From: Rhizobium sophoriradicis
GTDB lineage: Bacteria > Pseudomonadota > Alphaproteobacteria > Rhizobiales > Rhizobiaceae
NCBI RefSeq assembly: GCF_003939025.1
Contig: NZ_RQIH01000001.1
Span: 372,001 to 436,000, forward strand
Direction of reading: 5' to 3'
Length of the DNA: 64,000 nt
Shown: piece after piece, positions 16,867-27,716 of the stretch
How the letters are laid out: the number at the start of each line of letters is the position of its first letter
How positions within the stretch are numbered: the first letter of the stretch is position 1
The notes under the pieces: model-generated
Told to the model about the DNA's origin: nothing
Database searches by the model: none
What the model saw: the letters and a program-made list of their open reading frames with translations, nothing else
Position numbers and translations under genes: made by a program

Positions 16867-17769
16867 GTGAGCAACCCTGCAAAATCCATTCGCATCGGCA
16901 CCATGGTCAGCGGCAACAAGGGCGATGCCGCCTCTCGCATCGGCCAGATTTCCGATCTGGGCTTCGAAAGCTTCGAGCCCTTCTTCTGGCAGACGACCAA
17001 GGGCCAGGATCTCGCGGAACTCGGCAAACGCTGCCTCGACGCGATCGGCGATCGCGACATCACCATCTCGACGCTCGGCATGTTCGGCAATCCGCTGGAA
17101 GAGAGCGCAATCGACCTCGAGACCCTGCAGGGCTGGAAGGATTGCATCGACAATGCCCATCATTTCGGTGCGACCTGCGTTGCCGGCTTCACCGGCCGCA
17201 TCCGCGGCAAGCCGCTGACCGACAGCTTGCCGCGCTACAAGCAGATCTGGAGCGAGCTTGCCAAGCGTGCCGCCGACAAGGGCATCAAGATCGCCTTCGA
17301 AAACTGCGCGATGGACGGCAACTGGGAAAGCGGCGACTGGAATATCGCCCATAATCCGGATGCCTGGGAGCTGATCTTCAACGAGACGCCGGATGATCAT
17401 ATCGGGCTGGAATGGGAACCATGCCATCAGATGGTCTATCTGATCGACCCCATGCCGCAGATCCGCAAGTGGGCGCATAAAATCTTCCACGTCCACGGCA
17501 AGGACGCGACCATTCGTTGGGAAGTCATCAAGGAACACGGCATTTTCGGCAAGGAAAAATTCGTCTTCATGCGCACGCCGGGCTTCGGCGACAGCAACTG
17601 GACCGACATCATTTCCGAGCTGCGGCTTGCCGGCTGGTCAGGCTCGATCGACATCGAAGGCTGGCACGACCCGGTCTACCGCGATGAACTGGAAATGACC
17701 GGCCAGGTCTATGCGCTCAACCACCTCAAGCATGCCCGGGGCGGCGAATTCGTCGTCGATCCGGCCTGA
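16867..17769 (+). CDS. sugar phosphate isomerase/epimerase (xylose-isomerase-like TIM barrel)
   Basis: A 300-aa AP_endonuc_2/xylose-isomerase-like barrel. Typical metal- and substrate-site segments are visible: IAFENCAMDG (Glu), GLEWEPCHQ (Glu/His), FHVHGKDA (His-x-His) and SIDIEGWHDP (Glu). It uses a GTG start at 16867, 11 bases after the dehydrogenase stop. Such enzymes often follow Gfo/Idh/MocA dehydrogenases in inositol and keto-sugar pathways (IolE/IolI-like). The precise reaction is not determined. Confidence 0.85.
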   Translation: MSNPAKSIRIGTMVSGNKGDAASRIGQISDLGFESFEPFFWQTTKGQDLAELGKRCLDAIGDRDITISTLGMFGNPLEESAIDLETLQGWKDCIDNAHHFGATCVAGFTGRIRGKPLTDSLPRYKQIWSELAKRAADKGIKIAFENCAMDGNWESGDWNIAHNPDAWELIFNETPDDHIGLEWEPCHQMVYLIDPMPQIRKWAHKIFHVHGKDATIRWEVIKEHGIFGKEKFVFMRTPGFGDSNWTDIISELRLAGWSGSIDIEGWHDPVYRDELEMTGQVYALNHLKHARGGEFVVDPA

Positions 17770-17776
17770 TGACATC

Positions 17777-17806
17777 GTTGCCCGGCAAGGAGGAATTGCC
17801 GGCAAC
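17777..17806 (+). promoter_or_regulatory. intercistronic hairpin before a binding-protein gene
   Basis: GTTGCCCGGC (17777-17786) pairs with GCCGGCAAC (17798-17806) with one bulged C, between the isomerase stop and the binding-protein start. It probably acts in mRNA processing or stability, since no T-run follows. Confidence 0.5.
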
Positions 17807-17832
17807 GGGGATAACCACAAAGGAGGAGAACC

Positions 17833-19065
17833 ATGGCTATCCGCAAATATGCAATTCTCGGCGCTCTGGCGCTTGCAGGCGTTTCACTGTTCGGCCTTTC
17901 GGCCAAGGCCGAGGATGTCACGCTGACACTCTGGTCGCTTGATAAGGACACCCAGCCGGCGCCGAACCTCGTCAAAGAGTTCAACGCCCAGAACAACGGC
18001 ATTAAGATCGAATACCGGCTGATCCAGTTCGACGACGTCGTCACCGAGGCGATGCGCGCCTATGCCACCGGCCAAGCCCCCGACATCATCGCGGTCGACA
18101 ATCCGGAACATGCGATGTTCTCGTCGCGCGGCGCCTTCCTCGATCTCACCGACATGATCGCCAAGTCGACCGTCATCAAGCCGGATAATTATTTCCCCGG
18201 CCCGCTGAAATCGGTCGAATGGGACGGCAAATATTACGGTGTGCCGAAGGCGACGAACACGATCGCGCTCTACTACAACAAGGATATGTTCAAGGCGAAG
18301 GGCCTCGATCCGGCGAAGCCGCCGCAGACCTGGGACGAGCTGGTCGAAGATGCGCGCAAGCTGACCGACCCCGCCAAGAACATCTACGGTCTCGCTTTCT
18401 CGGCCAAGGCTAATGAGGAGGGCACCTTCCAATTCCTCCCCTGGGCTCAGATGGGCGGCGGCAGCTATGAGCATATCAATGCCGACGGCGCAGTGAAGGC
18501 GCTCGGGATCTGGAAGACGATCATGGACGAGAAGCTCGCTTCTCCCGACACGCTGACGCGCGGACAGTGGGATTCGACCGGCACGTTCAACTCCGGCAAC
18601 GCGGCCATGGCGATCTCCGGTCCGTGGGAACTCGACCGCATGACGCAGGAAGCGAAATTCGACTGGGGCGTCACCCTGCTTCCAGTTCCCAAGGAAGGGG
18701 CTGAACGGTCCTCGGCCATGGGCGATTTCAACTGGGCGATCTTCGCCAGCAGCAAACATCCGGCCGAAGCCTTCAAGGCGCTCGAATTTTTCGCCTCGCA
18801 GGACGACAAGATGTTCAAGAATTTCGGCCAGCTTCCGGCCCGTTCCGACATCTCCATCCCCGAAAGCGGCCAGCCGCTGAAGGACGCCGCCCTCAAGGTC
18901 TTCCTCGAACAGCTGAAATACGCCAAGCCGCGCGGCCCGCACCCGCAATGGCCGAAGATCTCCAAGGCGATCCAGGACGCCATCCAGGCGGCGCTGACCG
19001 GCCAGATGAGCCCGAAGGACGCGCTCGACCAGGCCGCGGATAAGATCAAAGCGGTGTTAGGCTGA
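17833..19065 (+). CDS. sugar-type ABC substrate-binding protein
   Basis: A 410-aa periplasmic binding protein of family 1. Signal peptide residues 1-26 end in SAKA/ED; the mature N-terminus is [18 protein letters not shown] lies just before the ATG. It is followed by hairpins and then two permeases and an ATPase, so this is a complete importer. With a dehydrogenase, an isomerase and an inositol-phosphatase-like gene in the same cluster, a cyclitol or unusual monosaccharide is a reasonable guess, not shown. Confidence 0.93.
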   Translation: MAIRKYAILGALALAGVSLFGLSAKAEDVTLTLWSLDKDTQPAPNLVKEFNAQNNGIKIEYRLIQFDDVVTEAMRAYATGQAPDIIAVDNPEHAMFSSRGAFLDLTDMIAKSTVIKPDNYFPGPLKSVEWDGKYYGVPKATNTIALYYNKDMFKAKGLDPAKPPQTWDELVEDARKLTDPAKNIYGLAFSAKANEEGTFQFLPWAQMGGGSYEHINADGAVKALGIWKTIMDEKLASPDTLTRGQWDSTGTFNSGNAAMAISGPWELDRMTQEAKFDWGVTLLPVPKEGAERSSAMGDFNWAIFASSKHPAEAFKALEFFASQDDKMFKNFGQLPARSDISIPESGQPLKDAALKVFLEQLKYAKPRGPHPQWPKISKAIQDAIQAALTGQMSPKDALDQAADKIKAVLG

Positions 19066-19128
19066 GGCTTGCTCCCCCTTCGGACCCCCGCTGGGAAGAA
19101 GGGATAACTCAACCATTTCCTCCCGGCA

Positions 19129-19163
19129 GGGGCCGTCTTCCGCATGATGCGCCAGGCGGCCCC
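19129..19163 (+). promoter_or_regulatory. nested hairpins between binding-protein and permease genes
   Basis: GGGGCCG (19129-19135) pairs with CGGCCCC (19157-19163), and inside it CGCAT-G-ATGCG (19141-19151) forms a second stem. The position matches the hairpin at 1514-1540: after the binding-protein gene and before the permeases. The likely effect is differential expression of the binding protein. Confidence 0.55.
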
Positions 19164-19184
19164 GATCGGAGCATCGGAGGACGC

Positions 19185-20087
19185 ATGAAAAGGATCCTGA
19201 TGAGCGTCAGGGACGGCCGCGGTTTCGATATCGTGCTCGTCGCTTTCCCGCTCGGCTTTCTGTTCCTGATGGCGGGACTGCCGCTCATCTACAATGTGGT
19301 GATGAGTTTCCAGGAGGTCGACATGTTCAGCCTCGGGACCTTCTCGCGTCCTTTCGTCGGTTTCAAGAATTATACCGACCTCTTCGCACAGCCGGAAACG
19401 CTGCCGATCCTCGCGAACACTGTCCTCTTCGTCACCGGCTCGATCGCCGGCCAGTTCCTGATCGGCTTCGGCCTGGCGCTGTTCTTCTGGGTCAATTTTC
19501 CCGGCGCCTCATGGATGCGCGGCCTGTTCCTCGTCTCCTGGGTCATGCCCGGCCTCGTCGTCGGCGCCATCTGGAACTGGATTCTGTCAGGCGATTTCGG
19601 CGTGCTGAACTTCATCCTCAAGGAAAGCGGCATCATCTCCGGCAATATCTTCTGGCGCTCGGACCCGCATTATTCGCTTTATGCCGTGATCATCGCCAAT
19701 ATCTGGCTCGGCACCTCGTTCAACATGATCCTGCTTTCCGTCGGCCTTGCCGGCATTCCCGCCGATCTCTACGAAGCGGCCGAACTCGACGGCGCCAATG
19801 TCTGGCAGCGCTTCTGGACGATCACGCTGCCGATGATGCGCTCGACGATCGGCGCGATCATCGCGCTCGGGCTGATCTTCACCCTGCAGCAGTTCGATCT
19901 TTTCGCCGCGATCACCTCGGGCGGACCGAACAATTCGTCGAACGTAACACAATATTGGGCCTGGGACCTTTCCTTCCGCCAATATGATTTCGCCAAGGGG
20001 GCGACGATCTCCGTCATCATGATCGTCTTTGTCATGTTCGCCTCCGTCGTCTATGTCCGCTCCACACGTCATGAGGTGCGCGGATGA
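19185..20087 (+). CDS. sugar ABC transporter permease (MalF/UgpA type)
   Basis: A 300-aa permease of ordinary length with six membrane segments and the EAA loop AAELDGANVWQRFWTITLP (about residues 203-221). It overlaps the next permease by 4 bases. It lacks the large post-TM1 insert of the permease at 1563. Confidence 0.94.
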   Translation: MKRILMSVRDGRGFDIVLVAFPLGFLFLMAGLPLIYNVVMSFQEVDMFSLGTFSRPFVGFKNYTDLFAQPETLPILANTVLFVTGSIAGQFLIGFGLALFFWVNFPGASWMRGLFLVSWVMPGLVVGAIWNWILSGDFGVLNFILKESGIISGNIFWRSDPHYSLYAVIIANIWLGTSFNMILLSVGLAGIPADLYEAAELDGANVWQRFWTITLPMMRSTIGAIIALGLIFTLQQFDLFAAITSGGPNNSSNVTQYWAWDLSFRQYDFAKGATISVIMIVFVMFASVVYVRSTRHEVRG

Positions 20088-20910
20088 GCACGACCACGAA
20101 CCGCGACCGGCTGATGCTGGCAATATCGATCGTCATGGCGGCGATCTATCTCTTCCCGCTCTATTGGATGTACATCACTGCGCTGAAAAGCGGCTCGGAG
20201 ATGTTCGCCACGCCGCCGAGTTTCTGGCCGGCAGCACCCCAATGGGGCACCTACACCTACGTGTGGGAAAGCCGCGGCATGGGCCGCTATCTCTGGAATT
20301 CGCTGGTCATCGCGCTGGGCTCGGTGGCGCTGATCACGCTGCTCGGCGTCGGCTGCGCCTATGTGCTCGCCAGATACCGTAACGTCTGGGTGGATATCGG
20401 CCTGTTCCTGATCCTGATGCTGCAGGTCCTGCCAGCCTCGCTGATGATCACGCCGATCTTCGTCGGATTCTCGCAGATCGGCATGCTCTCTTATCCCAGG
20501 CTTGCCGTCATCATCGCGGTCGCGGCCAAGAGCATGCCCTTCTTCGTCATCCTGGTGCGCGCCACCTTCATGAGCGTTCCCCAGGAGCTGGAGGAGGCGG
20601 CCCTCGTCGACGGCAATTCGCGCGTCGGCGCCTTCTTCAACATCGTGCTGCCGCTCGCTCGCAACGGCATTCTCGTCAGCGCCATCCTGATCTTCATGCA
20701 GGCCTTCGGCGAATTCGTCTATTCGAAGTCGATGATCCAGGCGGTCGATCTTCAGCCGGCAAGCGTCGGTCTCAACTCCTTCATGGGGCCGAACACCAAC
20801 GAGTGGAACAACATCATGGCCTACGCGACGATGTATGTGACGCCGATCCTCGCCATCTTCGTTCTCTTGCAGCGCCGCATCGTATCCGGCCTCACCTCTG
20901 GAGCCCTCAA

Positions 20911-20914
<4 letters not shown>
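20084..20914 (+). CDS. sugar ABC transporter permease (MalG/UgpE type)
   Basis: A 276-aa permease with six membrane segments and the EAA loop EEAALVDGNSRVGAFFNIVLP (about residues 169-189). Its start overlaps the previous permease stop and its end overlaps the ATPase start (ATGA), giving coupled translation of the membrane complex. Confidence 0.94.
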
Positions 20915-21981
<1,067 letters not shown>

Positions 21982-22081
21982 TATCATCGCTAGGCCTCGG
22001 CGGGTTCATAAAACCATCATCGGCCTCTGCCAAGGGAGTGGCTCCGCACGAGGCACACCGTCTGCAGCATCCGGATTTTTC

Positions 22082-22915
22082 ATGGCATCTTCTCCCATAT
22101 CGGCGCGTCTTTCGCCGACCGCGTCATCCCGCCTTGTCGTGCTTGCCGAAGCAGTGGTGAAGGCGGGCGAAACCGCCCGCGTCTCGCTGCGGCGGCGAAC
22201 CTCTCGGGAAATGCTCGCCAAGGCGCCGCGCGACTATCAGACCGAGATCGATGTCGCCGTCGAGCAGATCATCGTCGACAAAATGACCAAGGCCTTTCCG
22301 GATTATGCCATCCAGGGCGAGGAAGCCGTCGGCAACCGCACGGCCGGGCCGGACACGCCGATCATCTACATCGACCCGATCGACGGCACCACCAATTACG
22401 CCTGGGGTGTTCCGCATTTCGGCATGACGATCGCCATCGCCGAAGGCGGCAGGCTGGTTGCCGGCGTCGTCTATGACGCCATGCAGGACGAATTGTTCAG
22501 CGCCGAGACCGGCGGCGGCGCCTATCTCAACGGCGAGCCTATCCGCTGCGCTGATGTCGCCGACATCGAGAACGTGCTTATCGGCGCCGGCCTGCCGATC
22601 CCCGGCCAGGTCAAGGCGGTCGCCGAAGAAACCTATTTTGACGCCATCAAGCGTCTGATGGCCAATACGGCCGGTGTGCGCCGCCTCGGCTCGGCGGCGC
22701 TGTCGATCGCCTATGTCGCCTGCGGCAGGCTTGATGGTTTTTTCGAGGATGGGCTTTCGATCCATGACTTCGGCGCCTCGGCGCTGATGGTCGAGGAGGC
22801 TGGCGGCATCGTCACCCGGTTTTCAGGTGCTGAAGTCAACGGGAAGGGCGATATCCTTGCGGCCAGCCAGGCGCTGCATCCCTGGCTCCAGGAAGGATTC
22901 CATATCAAGGCCTGA
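22082..22915 (+). CDS. inositol monophosphatase family protein
   Basis: A 277-aa IMPase-superfamily phosphatase with GEE (79-81), DPIDGTTN (98-105) and the C-terminal D-x-G-A-S metal motif ([16 protein letters not shown]). It lies 100 bases after the ATPase with only weak spacing signals. It is a paralogue of the 6531-7352 enzyme and sits in the same place, at the 3' end of a sugar ABC operon. This suggests that both transport systems feed phosphorylated polyol or sugar metabolism. Confidence 0.88.
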   Translation: MASSPISARLSPTASSRLVVLAEAVVKAGETARVSLRRRTSREMLAKAPRDYQTEIDVAVEQIIVDKMTKAFPDYAIQGEEAVGNRTAGPDTPIIYIDPIDGTTNYAWGVPHFGMTIAIAEGGRLVAGVVYDAMQDELFSAETGGGAYLNGEPIRCADVADIENVLIGAGLPIPGQVKAVAEETYFDAIKRLMANTAGVRRLGSAALSIAYVACGRLDGFFEDGLSIHDFGASALMVEEAGGIVTRFSGAEVNGKGDILAASQALHPWLQEGFHIKA

Positions 22916-23045
22916 TTTTCTTGAGCCGGCAGCGACTATAGACCTCATCATCTTCCTTGGCGGCGATAGCGAGGCTGCGCTCGTTGCGCCTTATGGAAAT
23001 CGGCGGCGCGAGACACTATCTCTTGGAAAACAAGGAGACACCCCA

Positions 23046-23555
23046 ATGACCGAAGAACGTGCAGTGCTCGCCGGCGGCTGCTTCTGGGGCATGCAGGACC
23101 TCATCCGCCGCTACAAGGGCGTGATTTCGACCCGCGTCGGCTATACCGGCGGCGACGTACCGAACGCCACCTACCGCAACCACGGAACCCACGCCGAGGC
23201 GATCGAAATCATCTTCGATCCCGCCAAGATCAGCTATCGCGAAATCCTCGAATTCTTTTTCCAGATCCACGACCCGAGCACGCGCAACCGCCAGGGCAAC
23301 GACGTCGGCATGAGCTATCGCTCGGCGATCTTCTATACCAGCCCCGAGCAGGAGCGCGTCGCCAGGGACACGATTGCCGACGTCGATGCATCCGGCCTGT
23401 GGCCCGGCAAGGTCGTCACCGAAGTCGTGCCGGCCGGTGATTTCTGGGAGGCCGAACCGGAGCACCAGGACTATCTGGAGCGCATTCCGAACGGCTATAC
23501 CTGCCACTTCGTCCGACCCGGCTGGAAGCTGCCGGTCCGTCAGAAGATCGCCTGA
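23046..23555 (+). CDS. msrA: peptide-methionine (S)-S-oxide reductase MsrA
   Basis: A 169-aa MsrA that repairs methionine-S-sulfoxide in proteins, using thioredoxin as reductant. The active-site GGCFWG motif places the catalytic cysteine at residue 12; the family GYTGG motif and YRSAIFY follow, and a Cys near the C-terminus (YTCHF) could be the resolving residue. The start at 23046 follows AAGGAGACA. The long upstream open frame from 22827 overlaps the phosphatase gene and is not used. Confidence 0.95.
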   Translation: MTEERAVLAGGCFWGMQDLIRRYKGVISTRVGYTGGDVPNATYRNHGTHAEAIEIIFDPAKISYREILEFFFQIHDPSTRNRQGNDVGMSYRSAIFYTSPEQERVARDTIADVDASGLWPGKVVTEVVPAGDFWEAEPEHQDYLERIPNGYTCHFVRPGWKLPVRQKIA

Positions 23556-23578
23556 TGCATCAGGCATGCTGGAAGCGA

Positions 23579-23616
23579 CAGCGGCATGGCTGGCGCGTCC
23601 AGCCACTCAGCCGCTG
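23579..23616. terminator. composite hairpin between convergent genes
   Basis: The inner stem TGGCTGG/CCAGCCA (23587-23593 and 23599-23605, 5-base loop) is enclosed by CAGCGGC/GCCGCTG (23579-23585 and 23610-23616). It lies between msrA and the convergent hydrolase and covers the hydrolase stop codon. It probably terminates transcripts from both sides. Confidence 0.55.
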
Positions 23617-24485
23617 GGTGAGAGCCTGGTATGATCGGCAATGGCGCGCACCATCTCGTCAATGTCGCGATCGTGGATTTCGTGTCCTCCGCCGGCAATC
23701 CGGTGCAGTTGCGCATTCGGCGCGACTTGGGTGAAGGCCTCTCCGTGCTCGATCGGAAACAGCGGATCTGATGTGCCATGGATTGCGAGCAGCGGCGCCA
23801 CGATGTTGGACGCATTCAGGGTGGCGGCCTTGTCCCCGCTCAACAGCATGAAATGATTGGTTGCGCTGACAAAGGACGTGGCGCGGTCCATGTCGCGTGC
23901 GATCAGGTTGCTCGCCGCCTCGGCATCGTGCGGATGCCTGGTGCCGGCCAGCATGGCTGAATCGCGACGCATGAAATCGGCAATGGCTTCAAGGTTCGAC
24001 CAGTCGATGTGCTCGGCAGCGGCAGAATGTTCTTTGTAAGCCTTGGTCGAGGAAGGCAGGCCAACGATCCCGATCGGGGACGTGCTGATCAGAGTGAGGG
24101 TCAGTACCCGCCGGGGGTGGCGCAATGCGGCCTCTTGTGCGACGAAACCGCCCATTGACATCCCCACCAGATGCGCGGCTTCAATCCGATAGCCATCGAG
24201 AACGGCGATGGCGTCTTCGGAGAGATCGCCAAACGAATAGCCCGGCTCACCCGGCGCATAATGCGTGGAAAGGCCGGTGTCGCGCTGGTCGTAGCGGATG
24301 ACGTAGCGTCCCTGGGCGGCGAGCTCCTCGCAGAACCTTTCCGGCCACCATAGCATCGACGACATCACTCCCATAATCAGCAGGACCGGTGCGCCGGCAG
24401 GGTCGCCGAAGGCCTGGCTCTGCAGTTTCGCACCTTTGAGTTCGACGATCTTTTCGGTGACGAGCGTTGATCCGGTCGTTTCCAC
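23607..24485 (-). CDS. alpha/beta-fold hydrolase
   Basis: A 292-aa hydrolase with nucleophile elbow GMSMGG (Ser110), a likely acid in HGTSDPLFP and a catalytic His in GGGHEIHD. It resembles esterase, lactonase or haloperoxidase-like members; the substrate is unknown. The start is set at GTG 24485, behind GGAGGATGAGG. An ATG 22 codons upstream has no ribosome site. Confidence 0.85.
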   Translation of the reverse strand: METTGSTLVTEKIVELKGAKLQSQAFGDPAGAPVLLIMGVMSSMLWWPERFCEELAAQGRYVIRYDQRDTGLSTHYAPGEPGYSFGDLSEDAIAVLDGYRIEAAHLVGMSMGGFVAQEAALRHPRRVLTLTLISTSPIGIVGLPSSTKAYKEHSAAAEHIDWSNLEAIADFMRRDSAMLAGTRHPHDAEAASNLIARDMDRATSFVSATNHFMLLSGDKAATLNASNIVAPLLAIHGTSDPLFPIEHGEAFTQVAPNAQLHRIAGGGHEIHDRDIDEMVRAIADHTRLSPSG

Positions 24486-24624
24486 GGCCTCATCCTCCTG
24501 GTTGCAGCCAGCAATTACTCTCCACCTTGCATAACTGATCCTAATATGCAATCTGTTTTCGCGTCACATGACACGCGTGACGGCCGCTTGGACTGCCCCA
24601 TCCAACACAGCAGAGGGAAGCGTT

Positions 24625-25404
24625 ATGACGTTGGATCGTGCCGACTTTTACGATGCGGAACTGGCGAGACACAATCAGCACCTCAGGATTGCCGCCGGCG
24701 TCGGCGCGGGTGATCGAGTGCTCGATATCGGCTGCGGTGCAGGGCAAACGACTCGCGAGGCCGCCCGCGCCGCAACGCAGGGAGAGGCGGTCGGTGTGGA
24801 CGTTTCGGCTGAGATGCTCGAGGTCGCAAGGCGGCGGAGTGCCGCGGAGGGTTTGCGAAATGTGGTGTTCGAGCAGGCAGACGCGCAGTCCCATGCGTTC
24901 CCGAGAGCCGGTTTCGACCTCTGCATCAGCCGATTCGGCGTGATGTTTTTTGCCGATCCGGCGGCGGCATTTGCCAATATCGGCCGGGCGATGCGGCCGG
25001 GCGGGCGCATCGTGTGGATGGTATGGCAGAGCCAGGAGCGCAACGCGTGGTCCGGCGCCATCCGGCAGGCCCTGGCGCCTGAAACTGCCATTTCCCCGGG
25101 TACTCCCAATCCGTTTTCGCTCGGCGATCCAACCGTCGCCACCGAGCTTCTCAGCGCAGCAGGCTTCGCCGCGATCGACTTTGCCGAGGTGCGGGAGCCA
25201 GTCTTTTACGGATCGGATGTCGATGCGGCGTTTGAGGCGCTCATCAACCTCTATCTTGTGAAGGACGCGCTCGCACAAACCGACGAACCTCCAGACAAAC
25301 CGCTGGAGCGGCTGCGTGATCTACTGGAGGCGCATATGACGCCGGAGGGCGTGTTGTTCGACTCGCAGGCATGGATCATCACCGCTCGCCGAGCGGCGGG
25401 ATAG
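24625..25404 (+). CDS. class I SAM-dependent methyltransferase
   Basis: A 259-aa methyltransferase with a SAM-binding motif I of VLDIGCGAGQTT (residues 32-43), an acidic end of strand 2 (AVGVDVSAEML) and motif FDLCISRFGVMFF. It resembles the UbiE/MenG-like small-molecule group. The start at 24625 has GAGGGAAG upstream. It is divergent from the hydrolase and appears monocistronic; the substrate is unknown. Confidence 0.87.
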   Translation: MTLDRADFYDAELARHNQHLRIAAGVGAGDRVLDIGCGAGQTTREAARAATQGEAVGVDVSAEMLEVARRRSAAEGLRNVVFEQADAQSHAFPRAGFDLCISRFGVMFFADPAAAFANIGRAMRPGGRIVWMVWQSQERNAWSGAIRQALAPETAISPGTPNPFSLGDPTVATELLSAAGFAAIDFAEVREPVFYGSDVDAAFEALINLYLVKDALAQTDEPPDKPLERLRDLLEAHMTPEGVLFDSQAWIITARRAAG

Positions 25405-25456
25405 CGGAGAGACGGAGAGGGTCTCGCACTTCAGCGATGGTCAGCGCCGTCACTTC

Positions 25457-26746
25457 TCAATAGCGAGGTATGTAGTCCAGGCCGGGGTCGATCCGGGCCG
25501 GACGCCCGTTCAGAAAAAGCTCGCCGATGCGCGGCTCCGTGCGGGCGATGACCTTGCCGCGGCGGATCACCGCCAGCCGATTGGGCTTCAGCCGCAATGC
25601 TTCCAGCGTGTCGCTCGCCTGGAGGATGACGAGATCGGCATTGCATCCTTTCTCCAGTCCGTAGCCTGCGAGCCCCATCGTCTTCACCGAATTGACGGTC
25701 AGCGCGTCGAAAATCTTCCTCTTGTCGTCGATGCCCGCCATCTGCGCGACATGGATCGCCATGTGGCCGACCTCCAGCATGTCGCCGGACCCCATTGAAT
25801 ACCAGGGATCCATGACGCAATCGTGCCCGAAGGAGACATTCAGCCCGGCATCCATCAGCTCGCGCACCCGGGTCATGCCGCGGCGTTTCGGATAGGTATC
25901 GTGCCGGCCCTGCAGCATGATGTTGATCAGCGGGTTGGGGATCACATTGATCTCCGCCTCGGCCATCAGCGGGATGAGCTTGGAAACATAATAATTGTCC
26001 ATCGAATGCATCGAGGTCAGATGCGAGCCGGCGACACGTCCCTGCAGGCCGAAGCGGATGGTTTGGGCGGCCAGCGTCTCGATATGGCGCGAGAGCGGAT
26101 CGTCGGTTTCGTCGCAATGCATGTCGACCGGCAGGCCGCGATCGGCGGCGATGCGGCAGAGCGCCTCGACCGACGCGGTGCCGTCGCCCATCGTCCGTTC
26201 GAAGTGAGGAATGCCACCGACGATATCGACGCCCATGTCGAGCGCCCGGTTGAGCGCGTCGATCGCCCCCGGCGAGCGGTAATAACCGTCCTGGGGAAAG
26301 GCGACCAGTTGCAAATCGATATAGGGCGCGACCCTTTCGCGGACTTCGATCATCGCCTCGACGGTCACCAGTCTGGGATCGCTGGTATCGACATGGCTGC
26401 GGATAAAAAGCAGGCCTTGCGTGACCGCGAGATCGCAATAGCGCAGCGCGCGATCGACCAGTTCCTCCTTGGTCACGATCGGTCGCAACTCTCCCCAGAG
26501 CGCTATGCCTTCGAGCAAGGTGCCGGAGACGTTCATGCGCGGCAGCCCGAGCGACAGCGTGGCGTCCATGTGAAAATGCGGATCGACGAAGGGCGGGCTG
26601 ACCAGCCTGCCGGTTGCGTCGATTTCCTCTGGCGCATGCGCCTGCAGATTGCGCTCGACGGCGATGATCCTGTCGCCCTCAATGCCGATGTCGATGTCGG
26701 TTCGGCCATCGGGGAGATTTGCGTTTCTGACGATTAGATCAAACAT
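25457..26746 (-). CDS. CodA-like cytosine deaminase family amidohydrolase, Asp314 position is Cys
   Basis: A 429-aa amidohydrolase-superfamily deaminase. Metal and catalytic residues match E. coli CodA with a constant offset of four: His57 and His59 (DPHFHMD), His210, Glu213 (HCDETDD), His242 (SHLTSMHS) and Asp309 (GHDCVMDPW); Gln152 matches the substrate-binding Gln156. The residue after Asp309 is Cys310, where CodA has Asp314. From memory of the literature, loss of that Asp marks bacterial deaminases that accept 5-methylcytosine. It is the last gene of the BMP-type importer operon, 25 bases after a permease, so the substrate is probably an imported pyrimidine or related base. Confidence 0.85.
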   Translation of the reverse strand: MFDLIVRNANLPDGRTDIDIGIEGDRIIAVERNLQAHAPEEIDATGRLVSPPFVDPHFHMDATLSLGLPRMNVSGTLLEGIALWGELRPIVTKEELVDRALRYCDLAVTQGLLFIRSHVDTSDPRLVTVEAMIEVRERVAPYIDLQLVAFPQDGYYRSPGAIDALNRALDMGVDIVGGIPHFERTMGDGTASVEALCRIAADRGLPVDMHCDETDDPLSRHIETLAAQTIRFGLQGRVAGSHLTSMHSMDNYYVSKLIPLMAEAEINVIPNPLINIMLQGRHDTYPKRRGMTRVRELMDAGLNVSFGHDCVMDPWYSMGSGDMLEVGHMAIHVAQMAGIDDKRKIFDALTVNSVKTMGLAGYGLEKGCNADLVILQASDTLEALRLKPNRLAVIRRGKVIARTEPRIGELFLNGRPARIDPGLDYIPRY

Positions 26747-26771
26747 CGGAACCTCGCTGGAAAAGGCGGCT

Positions 26772-27716
26772 TCAGCGCTCGCCGCGACGATAGGGCTGCA
26801 TCAGCGCCTGCGGCACGCGCGCGCGGCGGGCCATGACGGCAAGAGCGGCGATGGAAAGGATATAGGGCGTCATCAGGAAGAGCTGATAGGGTACAAGCCC
26901 GCTCAGCGCCGTTTGCAGCCGAAGCTGAAAGGCATCGAAGAAGGCGAAGAGCAGAGCCCCGAACAGCGCGCGGCCCGGCCGCCAGGAGGCGAACACGACA
27001 AGCGCGATGCAGATCCAGCCGCGGCCCTGCACCATGGTCGGAAAGAAGCTGTTGAACGCCGACAAGGTCAGGAAGGCGCCGCCCATTCCCATCAGCGCGC
27101 TACCGATGATGACTGCACCGTATCGCACCTTCATCGGATTAACGCCCTGGGCTTCCGCTGCATGCGGATTTTCACCGGTCATGCGGATCGCGAGCCCTAC
27201 AGGAGTTCCGAAGATGATGTAGGCCATCAGCAGTGCAATCACGATCGCAAGATAGGTGGGCGCCGTCTGCGTAAAGAAGGCCGGACCGATGAAAGGCAGC
27301 GTCGAGAGACCGGGGATGGCGATCGGCTGGAACGGCACAATGGTGGGCGGCGTATTGGCAAGCGGCACAATCAGCCGGAAGACATAATAGCTGAAGCTGG
27401 AGGCAAAGAGCGTGACGCCGAGACCGGAGACATGCTGGGAGAGCCCGAGCGTCACCGTCAGCGACGCATGCAGCAGGCCGAAGAAGCCGCCGGCGACCGC
27501 CGCGATCAACAGGCCGGTCCAGAGATCGGCACCATGATAGACAGAAAGCCAGCCGATCATCGCGCCGAATGTCATGATGCCTTCGATGCCGAGGTTGAGC
27601 ACGCCGGCCCGTTCGCACAGCAAAGCGCCGAGCGTGCCGAAAATCAGCGGCGTGGCGATCCGCAGGATTGCCGCCCAGAGGCCGGCGGAGGCGATGATAT
27701 CGAACAATTGCGTCAT
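26772..27716 (-). CDS. BMP-type ABC transporter permease (YufQ-like)
   Basis: A 314-aa, very hydrophobic permease of the branched-chain-amino-acid/ribose type (BPD_transp_2), the class used by nucleoside (BmpDEFG, YufNOPQ) importers. It has about eight membrane segments and the motif LCERAGVLNLGIEGIMTFGA near residues 33-52. It overlaps the preceding permease by 4 bases. Confidence 0.9.
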   Translation of the reverse strand: MTQLFDIIASAGLWAAILRIATPLIFGTLGALLCERAGVLNLGIEGIMTFGAMIGWLSVYHGADLWTGLLIAAVAGGFFGLLHASLTVTLGLSQHVSGLGVTLFASSFSYYVFRLIVPLANTPPTIVPFQPIAIPGLSTLPFIGPAFFTQTAPTYLAIVIALLMAYIIFGTPVGLAIRMTGENPHAAEAQGVNPMKVRYGAVIIGSALMGMGGAFLTLSAFNSFFPTMVQGRGWICIALVVFASWRPGRALFGALLFAFFDAFQLRLQTALSGLVPYQLFLMTPYILSIAALAVMARRARVPQALMQPYRRGER

